The position numbers and the translations under genes are program-made. DNA of 54,775 bases from Dehalococcoidia bacterium UBA2158 (GTDB lineage: Bacteria > Chloroflexota > Dehalococcoidia > Lucifugimonadales > UBA3495). Every line of letters begins with the position of its first letter. Position 1 is the stretch's first letter. The notes under the pieces were generated by a model. That model was not told the DNA's origin. It made no database searches and saw only the letters and a program-made list of their open reading frames with translations. The stretch spans positions 112,038 to 166,812 of the forward strand of contig DCWQ01000041.1 in assembly GCA_002328185.1 (NCBI GenBank), in the 5' to 3' direction. This document shows positions 24,415 through 33,135 of this stretch, in pieces.

Positions 24415-25152
24415 TCAGGGAACCAAGGCCGTAACCGCCGCCGGGCCGCCGCTGCCGCCATCCAGCCGCAGCAGCCCGACCACCAGCAGGGCCCCGGTGG
24501 GAGGCAGTAGGTCTAGGTTCGTCATGTTCTCTAGGACTATGAGCCGGTTTCCCAACGCGTACTCGCTTACTGACAACCCGGTGTCGGCTCCTGGCTCGAC
24601 GCCGGCGGTGTCGACGCCTAGTCCGCCTATGTTCCGGCCCTCAAGCAGCATCTGGGCCGCGTCCAACCCGAATCCTGGGAAATGGAGTTGCGGGGCGCGG
24701 GCCCCGCCTAGGTAGTTCAGAGGGCGGCCCCACTTTGCCTGCCAACCGGTGCGCAGCAATACCAGGCAGCCCTGGGGCACCGGTCCGTGGCCAGACTCCC
24801 AGTCTAGGATGTCGTTCATCGTGAGGGCGTAGTCCGAGTTGGCCCCCGACTGCGCGGCGATATCGATGACGACCGCCGGCCTGACAAGGTCCTGGGGCGA
24901 AAACCCCTCGTGCCCGGGCGCGCCTTGTCGGAAACCGGAGGGGGCGCTGAGGTGGGTGCCGGAGTGTTCGCCCATCGAAAAGCGGCGCAGGAAATGGCCG
25001 TCGTCTTTAAAGTCGGCGACGTTCTCGAATTCCACGGCCGGGTCCTCGGGCCACCGAGGGATTCCGGGGTGGACCGGCCAACTAAGGTCTACGACTTTGG
25101 AAAAAGAGACGGACCCGCCAAAAGCAGGTCCGCCTCCGTGTTGCTGGGTCAC
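24415..25152 (-). CDS. Cyclase-family protein (kynurenine formamidase-like) with an altered metal motif
   Basis: A 245-residue member of the cyclase/KynB-like metal-dependent hydrolases: VVDLSWPVHPGIPRWPED at the start, GEHSGTHLSAPSGF near residue 62, VVIDIAAQ, LRTGW and the C-terminal NRLIVLENMTNLDLLP. The canonical motif is HxGTHxDxPxH; here the Asp is Ser and the last His is Gly, while the first two His remain. Metal binding may thus differ or be lost. GTG at 25150-25152. No tryptophan pathway genes are near, so formamidase activity should not be assumed. Confidence 0.8.
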   Translation of the reverse strand: MTQQHGGGPAFGGSVSFSKVVDLSWPVHPGIPRWPEDPAVEFENVADFKDDGHFLRRFSMGEHSGTHLSAPSGFRQGAPGHEGFSPQDLVRPAVVIDIAAQSGANSDYALTMNDILDWESGHGPVPQGCLVLLRTGWQAKWGRPLNYLGGARAPQLHFPGFGLDAAQMLLEGRNIGGLGVDTAGVEPGADTGLSVSEYALGNRLIVLENMTNLDLLPPTGALLVVGLLRLDGGSGGPAAVTALVP

Positions 25153-25237
25153 CGTTGAACAAGCCCCCTCAGATCATCCACTTCTGCACATTCTCCCGCC
25201 AAAGGGGTCCCGGGGCAACCCGGAAATTCGTTTCTGG

Positions 25238-25444
25238 TCAGGCTACCTGGTAAATCGGCGTTTGCAGCGTCCCGATCGCACCCAGGATGTTCTCGCGCTT
25301 TACATTGGTGTCGACCCACTGCATGGCCTCTCGGGAAGTGCCCTTGGCGGCTACTTCCGGCCGTTCGGGACGCGGCCCATACACCGAATAGCTGATGGAA
25401 CGTATCTCTTCGTCTATGACATAACCCCGGTAGAAGATCCTCAT
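25238..25444 (-). CDS. Small hypothetical protein, 68 aa
   Basis: ATG at 25442-25444 has a strong GGAGGAGGG eight bases upstream, which marks this as a real small gene; the frame is open to 25510 but without a comparable site. The protein begins MRIFYRGYVIDEEIRSISYS, followed by a basic Pro-rich turn and an amphipathic helix. There are no membrane segments or cysteines. I do not recognise the family. It lies between the cyclase and the lipoprotein on the same strand. Confidence 0.6.
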   Translation of the reverse strand: MRIFYRGYVIDEEIRSISYSVYGPRPERPEVAAKGTSREAMQWVDTNVKRENILGAIGTLQTPIYQVA

Positions 25445-25583
25445 GGTATACGCCCTCCTCCGATTGTCAGCGGCTATCCAACCCTGGACCGGGCTGCTGC
25501 GAAATTCCACTGGAAAACTATTGCGGACATATGTTCTAACTTTTCATTGGGAGGGTCAACGGGGAAATGTCAGGAGGTGGCAG

Positions 25584-26339
25584 CTAGCATGCGCCCACGA
25601 AAACCGTGCCCAACACGACGTGGGGCGGCAGTGGTTGGGCTAACAGGCCGCCGGCTAGGGATGACGGGCCGGGTCCATCGGGGGTGAATCGGCTAAGGGG
25701 GACGCCGGGCGCGCTCAGGACCAGTTTAGTGGCCCCGCCTTGCGTCCAGCGAACGCTCTGTTTGGCGTCGGAGCTCCCGACTTTGAACGAGATCAACTGG
25801 CCTGTGAAGGACGCGCTGGAAGGTTGCTCCACCAAGAGTGTGTAGCTGCCGAACTCGACTTGCGTTGTGGCTGCCAACCTGCCGTTAATCCAGGCGGACA
25901 CCTCCACTCCGTCGGCCGCCGCCGCACAAAGGGCCAACCGGGTGGGGCGAGGAGTAACTACAGCCGTGGGTAGCGGCGTCCGGGTCGGAAAGCGGATAGC
26001 GGTGGGGGCCGGGGATGTATTGAAGCTGCCGCCCTGTCTGGTGGTGAAACTGGTCGGCTGAATGGTGGGTGCTGGGATGCCCTCGGTAGGGGTGGGAGAA
26101 GGAATGGGAGTCGCGTTGATCAGCGCCCGGACTGTGGCTTGGACTGCCGCAGTGATGGTGGACTCGGTGTCTGGCCGGCTGGCTGTCTGGTCGGCAGCTT
26201 GGGTTTCGGCAACCACAGCCTGTGCCATGACTTTGATCGCCGGAGGCAATTGCTCGGATGGGGCATCCGCCTCGCCACAGGCCAATGCCAAAAGTACGAG
26301 GGGAACCAAAACCGAAACCAGACGCTTCATACCCATCAT
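25584..26339 (-). CDS. Secreted lipoprotein with Thr/Pro-rich linker
   Basis: The 251-residue protein starts with a lipoprotein signal peptide: KR, then VSVLVPLVLLALAC with the lipobox Cys near residue 21. A low-complexity region of Thr, Pro and Ala follows (about 65-130; PSPTPTEG, RTPLPTAVVTPRPTR). The C-terminal part is a small beta-rich domain (VEVSAWINGRLAATTQVEFG) ending HVVLGTVFVGAC. It would be anchored outside the membrane with the C-terminal domain held off the surface. Such linkers are common in Chloroflexota lipoproteins. The function of the domain is not recognised. It follows hisS by 51 bases. Confidence 0.8.
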   Translation of the reverse strand: MMGMKRLVSVLVPLVLLALACGEADAPSEQLPPAIKVMAQAVVAETQAADQTASRPDTESTITAAVQATVRALINATPIPSPTPTEGIPAPTIQPTSFTTRQGGSFNTSPAPTAIRFPTRTPLPTAVVTPRPTRLALCAAAADGVEVSAWINGRLAATTQVEFGSYTLLVEQPSSASFTGQLISFKVGSSDAKQSVRWTQGGATKLVLSAPGVPLSRFTPDGPGPSSLAGGLLAQPLPPHVVLGTVFVGAC

Positions 26340-26390
26340 CCCAACATCCGCACCCGTGTTGCTTATTCAGACCAGATTGGTCTTTTCTGC

Positions 26391-27665
26391 CTAGGTGTCT
26401 CCGCCGCTAGACTTGGCCGCCTCTTCCAAAAATTCGGCCAGAGGTTTGCTCTCTTGTTCTGACGTTTCCATGTTTCTGACGACCACTTCGCCCTTCTCGA
26501 TCTCATCGTCGCCCAAGATCAGGGTGAATGGGATATTCAATGCGTTGGCCTGGCGCATCTGGCCGCGGAGCCCGCGGGCGCCGCTGCTCAATATGGCGCC
26601 GACCCCGGCCCGGCGCAGGCGCACCGACAGTTCAAGGGCGGCGATGCGGGCGTCATCACCCACGTTGGCCACGAGGTAGCGCGGCGACGGCTCGTCGGGG
26701 ACGGGAACCTCGTGGCGTTTCAGGTTCAAGGTCAACCGTTCCAGGCCGGTGGCAAATCCTATGCCTGGGGTCTCCCGGCCTCCAAGTTCGGTGATCAACC
26801 CGTCGTACCGCCCGCCGCCGCAGATGGTCGACTGACCGCCGCCGTCAACTGGTTGCACTTCAAAAACGGTGCGGGTGTAGTAGTCCAATCCCCGGACCAT
26901 GCGGTGGTCGATCTGGTACGGCAACTGCATGGCATCCAGGTAAGCCAGAAGCTTGTCCCAGTGCTCGTTGCAGTCGTCGCAGAGGTTGTCGGCCGAATGA
27001 GGCGCATCTTCGCCCAGAGCGTGGTCGGTCTCAACTTTGCAGTCCAGCAGGCGCAGCGGGTTCCGGTCCAGCCGTTCTTGGCAGTCGTTACAAAGCTTGT
27101 CTTTATGGCCCGAGTAATACTCCCGCAGCTTAGCCACGTAGGCCGGGCGGCACTTGTGGTCGCCAACGCTGTTGACCAGTAGGCTGATGTCGGTGAGGCC
27201 GACGCTGGTCATCAGGTCCCAGGCGACTTCGATGACCTCGGCGTCCACCGAGGGGTCGGCGTCACCCAGCACTTCCACTCCGAACTGGTGGTGCTGCCTA
27301 AAGCGGCCGGCTTGGGGGCGTTCATACCGGAAGACCGGGCAGAAGTAGTACATCCGCACTGGTTGGGGCAGGTTGTGCATGCCGTGTTCCAGGTAGGCCC
27401 GGCAGACCGGCGCCGTGCCCTCGGGACGCAGAGTGACACTGTCGCCGCCGCGGTCGTCGAAGGTGTACATCTCTTTCTCGACGATGTCGGTGCCTTCGCC
27501 CACAGTGCGGATGAATAGATTGGAATCCTCAAAGGCGGGGGTGTCGATGCGGCCGAAGCCGAACTTGGCGGCCACGTCCATGGCCTTAGACTCGATATAC
27601 CGCCAGTATTTTTGTTCTTCAGGGAGGTGGTCCGCGGTGCCCCTGGGCGCTTGAAACAAAGTCAA
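26391..27665 (-). CDS. hisS: Histidyl-tRNA synthetase
   Basis: Class II synthetase of 424 residues. Motif 1 region FEDSNLFIRTVGEGTDIV, motif 2 YFCPVFRYERPQAGRFRQHH, the histidine-binding RGLDYYTRTVFEV and ATP-site motif 3 ATGLERLTL are present, followed by the C-terminal anticodon domain beginning RYLVANVGDDA. The insertion domain has a CNDCQ ... CDDCN pair of Cys-x-x-Cys motifs that could bind zinc. The start is the TTG at 27663-27665 with GGAG six bases upstream. It opens a short run with the lipoprotein gene. Confidence 0.95.
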   Translation of the reverse strand: MTLFQAPRGTADHLPEEQKYWRYIESKAMDVAAKFGFGRIDTPAFEDSNLFIRTVGEGTDIVEKEMYTFDDRGGDSVTLRPEGTAPVCRAYLEHGMHNLPQPVRMYYFCPVFRYERPQAGRFRQHHQFGVEVLGDADPSVDAEVIEVAWDLMTSVGLTDISLLVNSVGDHKCRPAYVAKLREYYSGHKDKLCNDCQERLDRNPLRLLDCKVETDHALGEDAPHSADNLCDDCNEHWDKLLAYLDAMQLPYQIDHRMVRGLDYYTRTVFEVQPVDGGGQSTICGGGRYDGLITELGGRETPGIGFATGLERLTLNLKRHEVPVPDEPSPRYLVANVGDDARIAALELSVRLRRAGVGAILSSGARGLRGQMRQANALNIPFTLILGDDEIEKGEVVVRNMETSEQESKPLAEFLEEAAKSSGGDT

Positions 27666-27759
27666 AGGTAACTCCGAAATTGACCGTACTAGGCAGTATT
27701 ATAGGCTGATATCGTCTTGTATGGAATCAGCCAGGGCTCCCTTTCGGGGGATAAACGGC

Positions 27760-28683
27760 CTATGCTTGAGGCGGCGCGCCGTCTTTGTGAGGCATCAGCA
27801 GGGCGTAGAGGGCGTCATTTATTGGAGTGGGCACGCCGACCCGGCGGCCGATCCGCACCACCGCTCCGGCCTGCGCGTTTAATTCCAGTGGTCTTCCGGC
27901 TTCGATGTCGTCGAGCATGGACATGCGCTGGTCCTGGGGCAGGCTTTCCATGAACTTGATGCCCTTGGGGATGGCCTCGGGGTCGATGTTCACGCCGTTG
28001 GCCAAACCCACCTCTGCCACTTCCTTCATGGCTCGGACAAGGAGGTCTCGTCCTTCGTCCGTCTGGATCAACCGGGTTATTGGGACCCGGGACGTGGCAT
28101 TGATAGCGTTTCCAGGGGCAGTCAGCAGGAATTTCGACCAGAGCACACTGGCGATGTCGCCGGTCAATTCGGCGTCGATGGCGGGCGTCAGGCAATCTTG
28201 GACAGCCTCAGCTTCCAGGGTGATCTGACCGTCCGCTCTGCCGAAGATGATGCGTGCAGTCTTGCTCTGCTGCTTGATGACGCCCGGAGACGCTATCGAG
28301 GCGATGGTGTAAGAAGTGCCGGGCAGCACCCGGTCCGGGCCGAATAATTCCGCCAAACCATCGGCGCTGTCCACTCCGTTTTGGAGGGTGACGATATGGG
28401 TCTTGGGTCCGATCATGGGGTCCATGGAGTGGGCTGCTTCGGGGATATGGTAAATCTTGACGGCCAGGAGCACCAGGTCCACCGGCCCGACTTCACACGG
28501 GTCGTCGGTAGCTTTGACTGGCACCTTGAGATAGCCATCTGCTTGAATCAATCGAAGACCATTCCGTTGCATGGCCTTCAGGTGTTCGCCGCGGGCCACT
28601 AGGGTAACGTCGGCCCCCACCTGTATCAGCCGTGCGCCGAGACAAGCACCCACTCCGCCGGCGCCCATCACTGCGATTCTCAT
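27760..28683 (-). CDS. Ketopantoate-reductase-like dehydrogenase (PanE family), copy 1
   Basis: The 307-residue protein begins MRIAVMGAGGVGACLGARL, a dinucleotide-binding loop, and carries VTLQNGVDSAD and VLWSKFLLTAPGNAINA with the catalytic Lys and following Asn of ApbA/PanE. The helical C-terminal domain holds AGRPLELNAQAGAVV. The ATG at 28681-28683 is used. It is one of three tandem paralogues with 16 and 48 base gaps, downstream of a CoA-transferase gene. The family reduces 2-ketopantoate or related 2-oxoacids; three neighbouring copies argue for at least one role outside pantothenate synthesis. Confidence 0.88.
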   Translation of the reverse strand: MRIAVMGAGGVGACLGARLIQVGADVTLVARGEHLKAMQRNGLRLIQADGYLKVPVKATDDPCEVGPVDLVLLAVKIYHIPEAAHSMDPMIGPKTHIVTLQNGVDSADGLAELFGPDRVLPGTSYTIASIASPGVIKQQSKTARIIFGRADGQITLEAEAVQDCLTPAIDAELTGDIASVLWSKFLLTAPGNAINATSRVPITRLIQTDEGRDLLVRAMKEVAEVGLANGVNIDPEAIPKGIKFMESLPQDQRMSMLDDIEAGRPLELNAQAGAVVRIGRRVGVPTPINDALYALLMPHKDGAPPQA

Positions 28684-28699
28684 GATTGAAACGGCGGAG

Positions 28700-29620
28700 C
28701 TAGTCCGCCTGGAGGACACCGCCTTTGTGGGGTAGCAGTACCGAATAAAGGAAGCTGTGGACCGGCGTTGCCACACCGATCTGCTTGCCCAGCCTGATCA
28801 CCGCGCCGGAAAGAGCGTCCAGCTCGGTCTCCCGTCCGGCCTCGTAATCGGCGTGCATGGAGTTTTGGAAATTGGGCAGGCCGTCGATGTACTTCAGGTT
28901 CTCTTCGATTAGGTCGTCGGATAATTCGATACCCTTGGCGAGGCCCACGGCCAGCGCCTCGCCCATGGCGTCGCAGAACATCTTCCTCGCGCCCGGATAT
29001 TGGAGCAGTTCTTTGGGGCGCGTCTGGGCGGCGCTGGTGATACCTGCCAGGGCGCTGAGGACGATGAACTTCTCCCACAGGACCTGCAGGGGGTCGGGGG
29101 AAAGCTCGGTTTCGATGCCGGCATCCCGGAACACTTTTCGAATATCCAAGGCCCGGAGGCTTTCGGTGTTCTCGACTTCGCCGAAGAATATTCGGGCTGG
29201 AACCTCCTCGACGATCACGCCCGGTGCAAGGATATGCGAAGACGCCCAGTAGCCTCCCGGCAAGATGTTGCCGGGCCCCAGCACTGCGCCCAGCTGCTCG
29301 TGGCTTTCAACCCCGTTCTGCAAACTGATGACCGAAGTTTCTTGGACCATCAATGGCTTGAGAGAGGTGATTACATGGTGGTTCTGGAAAGTCTTGACGG
29401 TGAACAGCACCAGGTCAACCGGTCCGATCTGCGCCGGGTCGTCGGTGGCCTTTACTTCGACCACGAATTCGCCGTCGGGACGGACCAGTTTCAGCCCGTT
29501 GGACCGGATGGCTTCCAGGTGCTTGCCCCGGGCGATGAGCGACACGTCGTTGCCGGCTTTGACCAGCAATCCACCAAGGCATCCTCCGACGCCGCCTGCG
29601 CCCATGATAGCTATTCGCAT
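28700..29620 (-). CDS. Ketopantoate-reductase-like dehydrogenase (PanE family), copy 2
   Basis: The 306-residue paralogue starts MRIAIMGAGGVGGCLGGLL, has VISLQNGVESHEQ and VLWEKFIVLSALAGITSAA. The catalytic Lys remains, but the Asn residues seen just after it in copy 1 are Ala or Ile here, which suggests a changed substrate or lower activity. The acidic residue of the C-terminal domain is kept in ETELDALSG. ATG at 29618-29620; 48 bases after copy 3 and 16 bases before copy 1. The three copies have clearly diverged, so the duplication is not recent. Confidence 0.87.
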   Translation of the reverse strand: MRIAIMGAGGVGGCLGGLLVKAGNDVSLIARGKHLEAIRSNGLKLVRPDGEFVVEVKATDDPAQIGPVDLVLFTVKTFQNHHVITSLKPLMVQETSVISLQNGVESHEQLGAVLGPGNILPGGYWASSHILAPGVIVEEVPARIFFGEVENTESLRALDIRKVFRDAGIETELSPDPLQVLWEKFIVLSALAGITSAAQTRPKELLQYPGARKMFCDAMGEALAVGLAKGIELSDDLIEENLKYIDGLPNFQNSMHADYEAGRETELDALSGAVIRLGKQIGVATPVHSFLYSVLLPHKGGVLQAD

Positions 29621-29668
29621 AATTCTCCCGAACCGCGCTTATTGACTACTTAATGCTTCCCCATCTGT

Positions 29669-30595
29669 CTAGCGGTTCTCCGAAGAACCGAGAATATGGG
29701 GGAGCAGTAGGGTATATAACAGGTCGAATATGGGCGTTGGCACGTTCACTTTACGGCCGATGCGGCCTATGGAACCGACGATGGCTTCTAATTCCAGAGG
29801 CCGCCCGGTTTCCAGGTCAGCTTGCATTGACCCGCGGGCTCCCATAGGGCGGGCGGCGATGAGGTCGATCGCTCCTTGGACATCTTCTGGCCCAAACGGG
29901 ACTCCAAAGGCCGTCCCCACGTTGGCCACTTCTTGGATGGCCGACCGGAACATTTCGGCGCCTTCCGGAAATTCGATAAGGTCCCTCGGACTCAACCGGG
30001 CCGCGCTGGCCATTCCATTGGCCGGCGAGTTGTACAGCATTTTCGACCAGAGGACCTTGGAAATATTGTCTGAAAGATCGGCGTCGACGCCTGCTTTAGA
30101 AAAGGCGTTATGGATAGCCACAGCCCGTTCACTTAGATCGCCGTTGGACTCGCCGAAGGCAACATTTGGAACGGGAGATATCTGCCTGATGACGCCGGGT
30201 GAAATGATGTTGCTCAGCACGTAAGCCGAGCCTGGCAATACCCGTTCTGTACCGTAAACCTCCGCCAATTCGTCAGCGCTTTCCACCCCATTTTGTATCG
30301 TAAGGACGGTGGTGTCGCTCCCGACCAGCGGCTTGATGAGTGGGACCGCTTCCGGATTGTGTTGCCCTTTCACGGCGAAGATTACCAAGTCTACTGGGCC
30401 AACCTCCGAGGGGTCTCCTGTCGCCGCAACATTTACCGTAAAGTCATCTTCGGGCTGGACCAACCGGAGCCCTTTTTCTTTGATCGCCGCAAGATGAGCG
30501 CCCCGCGCGATCAGCGTGACGTCATTTCCGGTGCGGGCCAACAGCCCGCCGTAACAACCGCCGATTCCTCCAGCGCCCATGATGGCTATTCGCAT
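29669..30595 (-). CDS. Ketopantoate-reductase-like dehydrogenase (PanE family), copy 3
   Basis: The 308-residue paralogue begins MRIAIMGAGGIGGCYGGLL with VLTIQNGVESADE, VLWSKMLYNSPANGMAS (catalytic Lys and following Asn present) and the C-terminal TGRPLELEAIVG. It starts 27 bases after the CoA-transferase stop on the same strand and is the first of the three reductases to be transcribed. Among the three, this copy and copy 1 keep the most PanE-like active site. The substrate is not known; NADPH use is inferred from the family. Confidence 0.88.
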   Translation of the reverse strand: MRIAIMGAGGIGGCYGGLLARTGNDVTLIARGAHLAAIKEKGLRLVQPEDDFTVNVAATGDPSEVGPVDLVIFAVKGQHNPEAVPLIKPLVGSDTTVLTIQNGVESADELAEVYGTERVLPGSAYVLSNIISPGVIRQISPVPNVAFGESNGDLSERAVAIHNAFSKAGVDADLSDNISKVLWSKMLYNSPANGMASAARLSPRDLIEFPEGAEMFRSAIQEVANVGTAFGVPFGPEDVQGAIDLIAARPMGARGSMQADLETGRPLELEAIVGSIGRIGRKVNVPTPIFDLLYTLLLPHILGSSENR

Positions 30596-30622
30596 GGAAT
30601 CCCCACCATCGAAACCGGCATC

Positions 30623-31849
30623 CTAAATAACCCCGTCAGACTGCATCAGTTCCAGGTCTTCCCGGCTGACGCCGCCGATGGAGCAGAGTATCTCTTCGTT
30701 GTTGGCCCCCAATAACGGGGGCTGGATGTTGGGCGTTCCGGCCCCGCCGGCGAACTTGATGGGCGTGTTGACCGTCCTGAAGATGCCGCCGATGTTGTTG
30801 CCGCCATTGACGAACATCCCACGTGCTTCCAGGTGCGGGCAACTGTCCAGGTCCGCTGTGTCCTGCACGATGCCCATGGAATAGCCAATCTCGGTCAGTT
30901 GAGTGACCACCTCGGTCTTGGTCCGCAGCAACGTCCAGGCTTCTAGCTCTGGCACAAAGTTATTCATATAGAAGTCGCCGCTTACTCCCAGGCCAAGGAA
31001 CCGGTCGTCCTCGATCAGGTCTTCCCGGTCCATGAACCGCCAGAGGACCTTCCATTTCTCCGGCCCGCCGGCCCCGGCCAGCACCACCCATCCGTCCTTG
31101 GCCCGGAGGGCCAGTTGGGCGCTGAGCATGTTGCCCCGGTCCCGTCCAGCTGCGGCGCCGGTTGCCTGGTAAAAGGGCATGGTGCTGGTCATATGGGCGG
31201 CCATGCAGTCGTACATGGCCATGTCGACGAAGGCCCCTTCTCCCGTGCGGTGCCGGGCTTCCAAGGCCATCATGATTCCCAGGGCCGTCCAGACTCCGGG
31301 AACCGAGTCTCCGATGTTATCGCCCACCATCTGCGGCGTCCCGTCCGGCGCTCCGGTGACGGCCATCCAGCCGCCCATCCCCTGGACACAGGGGTTGTTG
31401 GCCGGCCAGTTGGAGTAGGGCCCCGGCGCCGGTCCCTCGGGGTCGCCGTAGCCGGTGAGGCTGGTGTAGATCAGGGCGGGGTTCAGCCCTTTCAGGACGT
31501 CGTAGCCTAGGCCGAGACGCCGGAGCGCTCCCGGACCCCAGTTGTCCAGGAGGATGTCCGACTCCTTGACCATCTGCTCGAAGGCCGCCTTGCAGCGGGG
31601 GTCGCGGAGGTCCAAGGCCACGCTCTTCTTGTTGCGGTTCAGGCCCAGGTAACGGGCGCTGACAGTGTCGCCGTTCTCGTTGTGGATGAACGGGCCGTTG
31701 CCCCGGCCACGCTCGCCGACGCCCGGACGCTCGATCTTGATGACCTCGGCGCCCATATCAGCCAGAATCATCGAGCAGAACGGTCCCGCCACGATGTGGG
31801 TCACGTCCATGACTCGGATGCCTGCTAGGGGGAGAGATGGGCTGGTCAT
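30623..31849 (-). CDS. CaiB/BaiF (class III) CoA-transferase
   Basis: A 408-residue family III CoA-transferase. The N-terminal segment GIRVMDVTHIVAGPFCSMIL, AEVIKIERPG, NRNKKSVALDL and the catalytic Asp in NIGDSVPGVWTALGIM (near residue 181) are all in place, with the small C-terminal domain ending in LLGANNEEIL. Members move CoA between organic acids through an aspartyl-CoA intermediate, as in formyl-CoA:oxalate or carnitine CoA-transferases. It starts three bases after the gamma-carbonic anhydrase stop and leads into three PanE-like genes, so a shared acyl-CoA or 2-oxoacid pathway is plausible. Confidence 0.92.
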   Translation of the reverse strand: MTSPSLPLAGIRVMDVTHIVAGPFCSMILADMGAEVIKIERPGVGERGRGNGPFIHNENGDTVSARYLGLNRNKKSVALDLRDPRCKAAFEQMVKESDILLDNWGPGALRRLGLGYDVLKGLNPALIYTSLTGYGDPEGPAPGPYSNWPANNPCVQGMGGWMAVTGAPDGTPQMVGDNIGDSVPGVWTALGIMMALEARHRTGEGAFVDMAMYDCMAAHMTSTMPFYQATGAAAGRDRGNMLSAQLALRAKDGWVVLAGAGGPEKWKVLWRFMDREDLIEDDRFLGLGVSGDFYMNNFVPELEAWTLLRTKTEVVTQLTEIGYSMGIVQDTADLDSCPHLEARGMFVNGGNNIGGIFRTVNTPIKFAGGAGTPNIQPPLLGANNEEILCSIGGVSREDLELMQSDGVI

Positions 31850-31852
31850 GGC

Positions 31853-32383
31853 TTAGACATCCGACTCGAATTCTTTGAAATCGAGACCCAGACCCTGCGC
31901 CCCAAATCGCTTGCCGTTCTCAACGTACCTGGCGGTGGGGTCTTTCAGACGCTCGGCCTGTTTCTCCGAGAGGGGCCGTATCTGGCCGGGGACGCCGATG
32001 ACCAGAGAGTTCTCCGGCACTTTCCCTCGGACGATGGCTCCGGCGCCGATGAAGACATTGTCGCCGACATCGGTGTCTTCCAGGAGCACGGCATTGACCC
32101 CGATCAAGACATTGCTGCCGACCTTGCCGCCGTGGACCACCGCGCCGTGGGTCATCAGAACGTTGTCGCCCAGCTCTAGGTGGTCGTCTGTATGGAGGAT
32201 GGCGTTGTCCTGGATGGAGCAGTTCTTGCCGATGATGATGTCGCCGTAGTCGGCACGGATCACCGCGCCGGGCCAGATGCTGGTCCCCTCCCTGATGACC
32301 ACGTCGCCGACGATGTAGGCTGCTTCGCTAACGAAGACGGACGGGTGTATCCGGGGTCTTTTTCCATCTAACGGGCGGATCAA
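31853..32383 (-). CDS. Gamma-class carbonic anhydrase-like hexapeptide protein
   Basis: Left-handed beta-helix protein of 176 residues starting at the TTG at 32381-32383, which has GGAGG six bases upstream; a longer open frame to 33097 has no ribosome site and overlaps other genes. Hexapeptide repeats run from residue 25 to 130 (IVGDVVIREGTSIWPG and onwards). The three zinc-ligand His positions of gamma-carbonic anhydrases appear as H64 (ILHTDD), H79 and H84 (THGAVVHGG). The role could be CO2/bicarbonate interconversion or, as in many relatives, an acyl-CoA-linked function, given the adjoining CoA-transferase. Confidence 0.88.
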   Translation of the reverse strand: MIRPLDGKRPRIHPSVFVSEAAYIVGDVVIREGTSIWPGAVIRADYGDIIIGKNCSIQDNAILHTDDHLELGDNVLMTHGAVVHGGKVGSNVLIGVNAVLLEDTDVGDNVFIGAGAIVRGKVPENSLVIGVPGQIRPLSEKQAERLKDPTARYVENGKRFGAQGLGLDFKEFESDV

Positions 32384-32556
32384 GATATTCCTCCAAAGAG
32401 TGCAGACGGGTTGATCATATGGCGTTTCCGGTCGATTGTGCGGAGATGAAGAACCTTCCAGGGCGGAAGATCGAAGCCGAAGTCCGGGTAAGAATACACG
32501 CCTACGCCGGGAATCGCCACTTTTCGTGCCTGAAATGGCTTTTTTTAGCACTCGGG

Positions 32557-33135
32557 CTAAAGCCCGAATATGCCGGTCAGCCAATCGGCCCCGGCGGTGC
32601 AGGCATAGGCGAAGGCCAGGAATTTCAAAACTTTGCCAACCCAGACCACCGCCAAGAATCCCCAGATGGGATACCGCAGGATCCCGGCGGCGATGCCCAC
32701 AACGTCGAAGATGGGGTTGGGGACCAGCGAAACCACGAACAGCACCAACCACCCACGGCGGTGCATCCAGGTTTCGAGTCGCCGGTACATGCGGCTCCGG
32801 GCTAGAACGTCGCGTCCGGTGTAACCCAGGTAGTACCCGCTCAGTTCTCCTGCAGACTCGGCGGTCCCGGCGATGATGCCAACCAAGAAGGGGTTCAGAA
32901 AGATGGCCGTGGCGCAGGCGGTCGCCAAGGCGGGCACCGGGATCACCAGACCGCCGCTGGCCACCAACGCGCTCAGGGCCACCGCGCCATAACCCACCTG
33001 GGTCGCGCCGAAGTTGTCGCGGAGCAGGAATGCAGCCACGATGGCGGCGATGACGGCAGTGAAGATGCCCAGCCGGACCAGGGTTTCCGGTTTGCACCAG
33101 TCCACCTGGCCCAAGCGCTGTATACGCTGTATCAA
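32557..33135 (-). CDS. VTT-domain (DedA/TVP38-like) membrane protein
   Basis: The start chosen is the TTG at 33133-33135, which overlaps the TGA of the upstream hydrolase (TTGA), giving 192 residues. About five hydrophobic helices are seen, beginning RLGIFTAVIAAIVAAFLL. The VTT core shows LVIPVPALATACATAIF, GTAESAGELSGYYLG and VVSLVPNPIFDVVGIAAGIL, with the acidic and Pro-Asn residues typical of the fold, and a GFLAVVWVGKVLKFLAFAY helix. These proteins are thought to flip or traffic lipids in the inner membrane. Overlap with the broken hydrolase implies former translational coupling. Confidence 0.82.
   Translation of the reverse strand: MIQRIQRLGQVDWCKPETLVRLGIFTAVIAAIVAAFLLRDNFGATQVGYGAVALSALVASGGLVIPVPALATACATAIFLNPFLVGIIAGTAESAGELSGYYLGYTGRDVLARSRMYRRLETWMHRRGWLVLFVVSLVPNPIFDVVGIAAGILRYPIWGFLAVVWVGKVLKFLAFAYACTAGADWLTGIFGL

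Noticed and set aside
32548..32570. Hairpin TCGGGCTTTAGCCCGA as a terminator of the VTT gene
   Set aside because: It overlaps the stop codon, and no U-tract follows on the minus strand; a run of A is found instead.
32384..33097. N-terminal extension of the gamma-carbonic anhydrase frame
   Set aside because: The upstream part is low-complexity Arg/Gly-rich, overlaps the VTT gene, and a TTG with a proper GGAGG stands at the family-like start.
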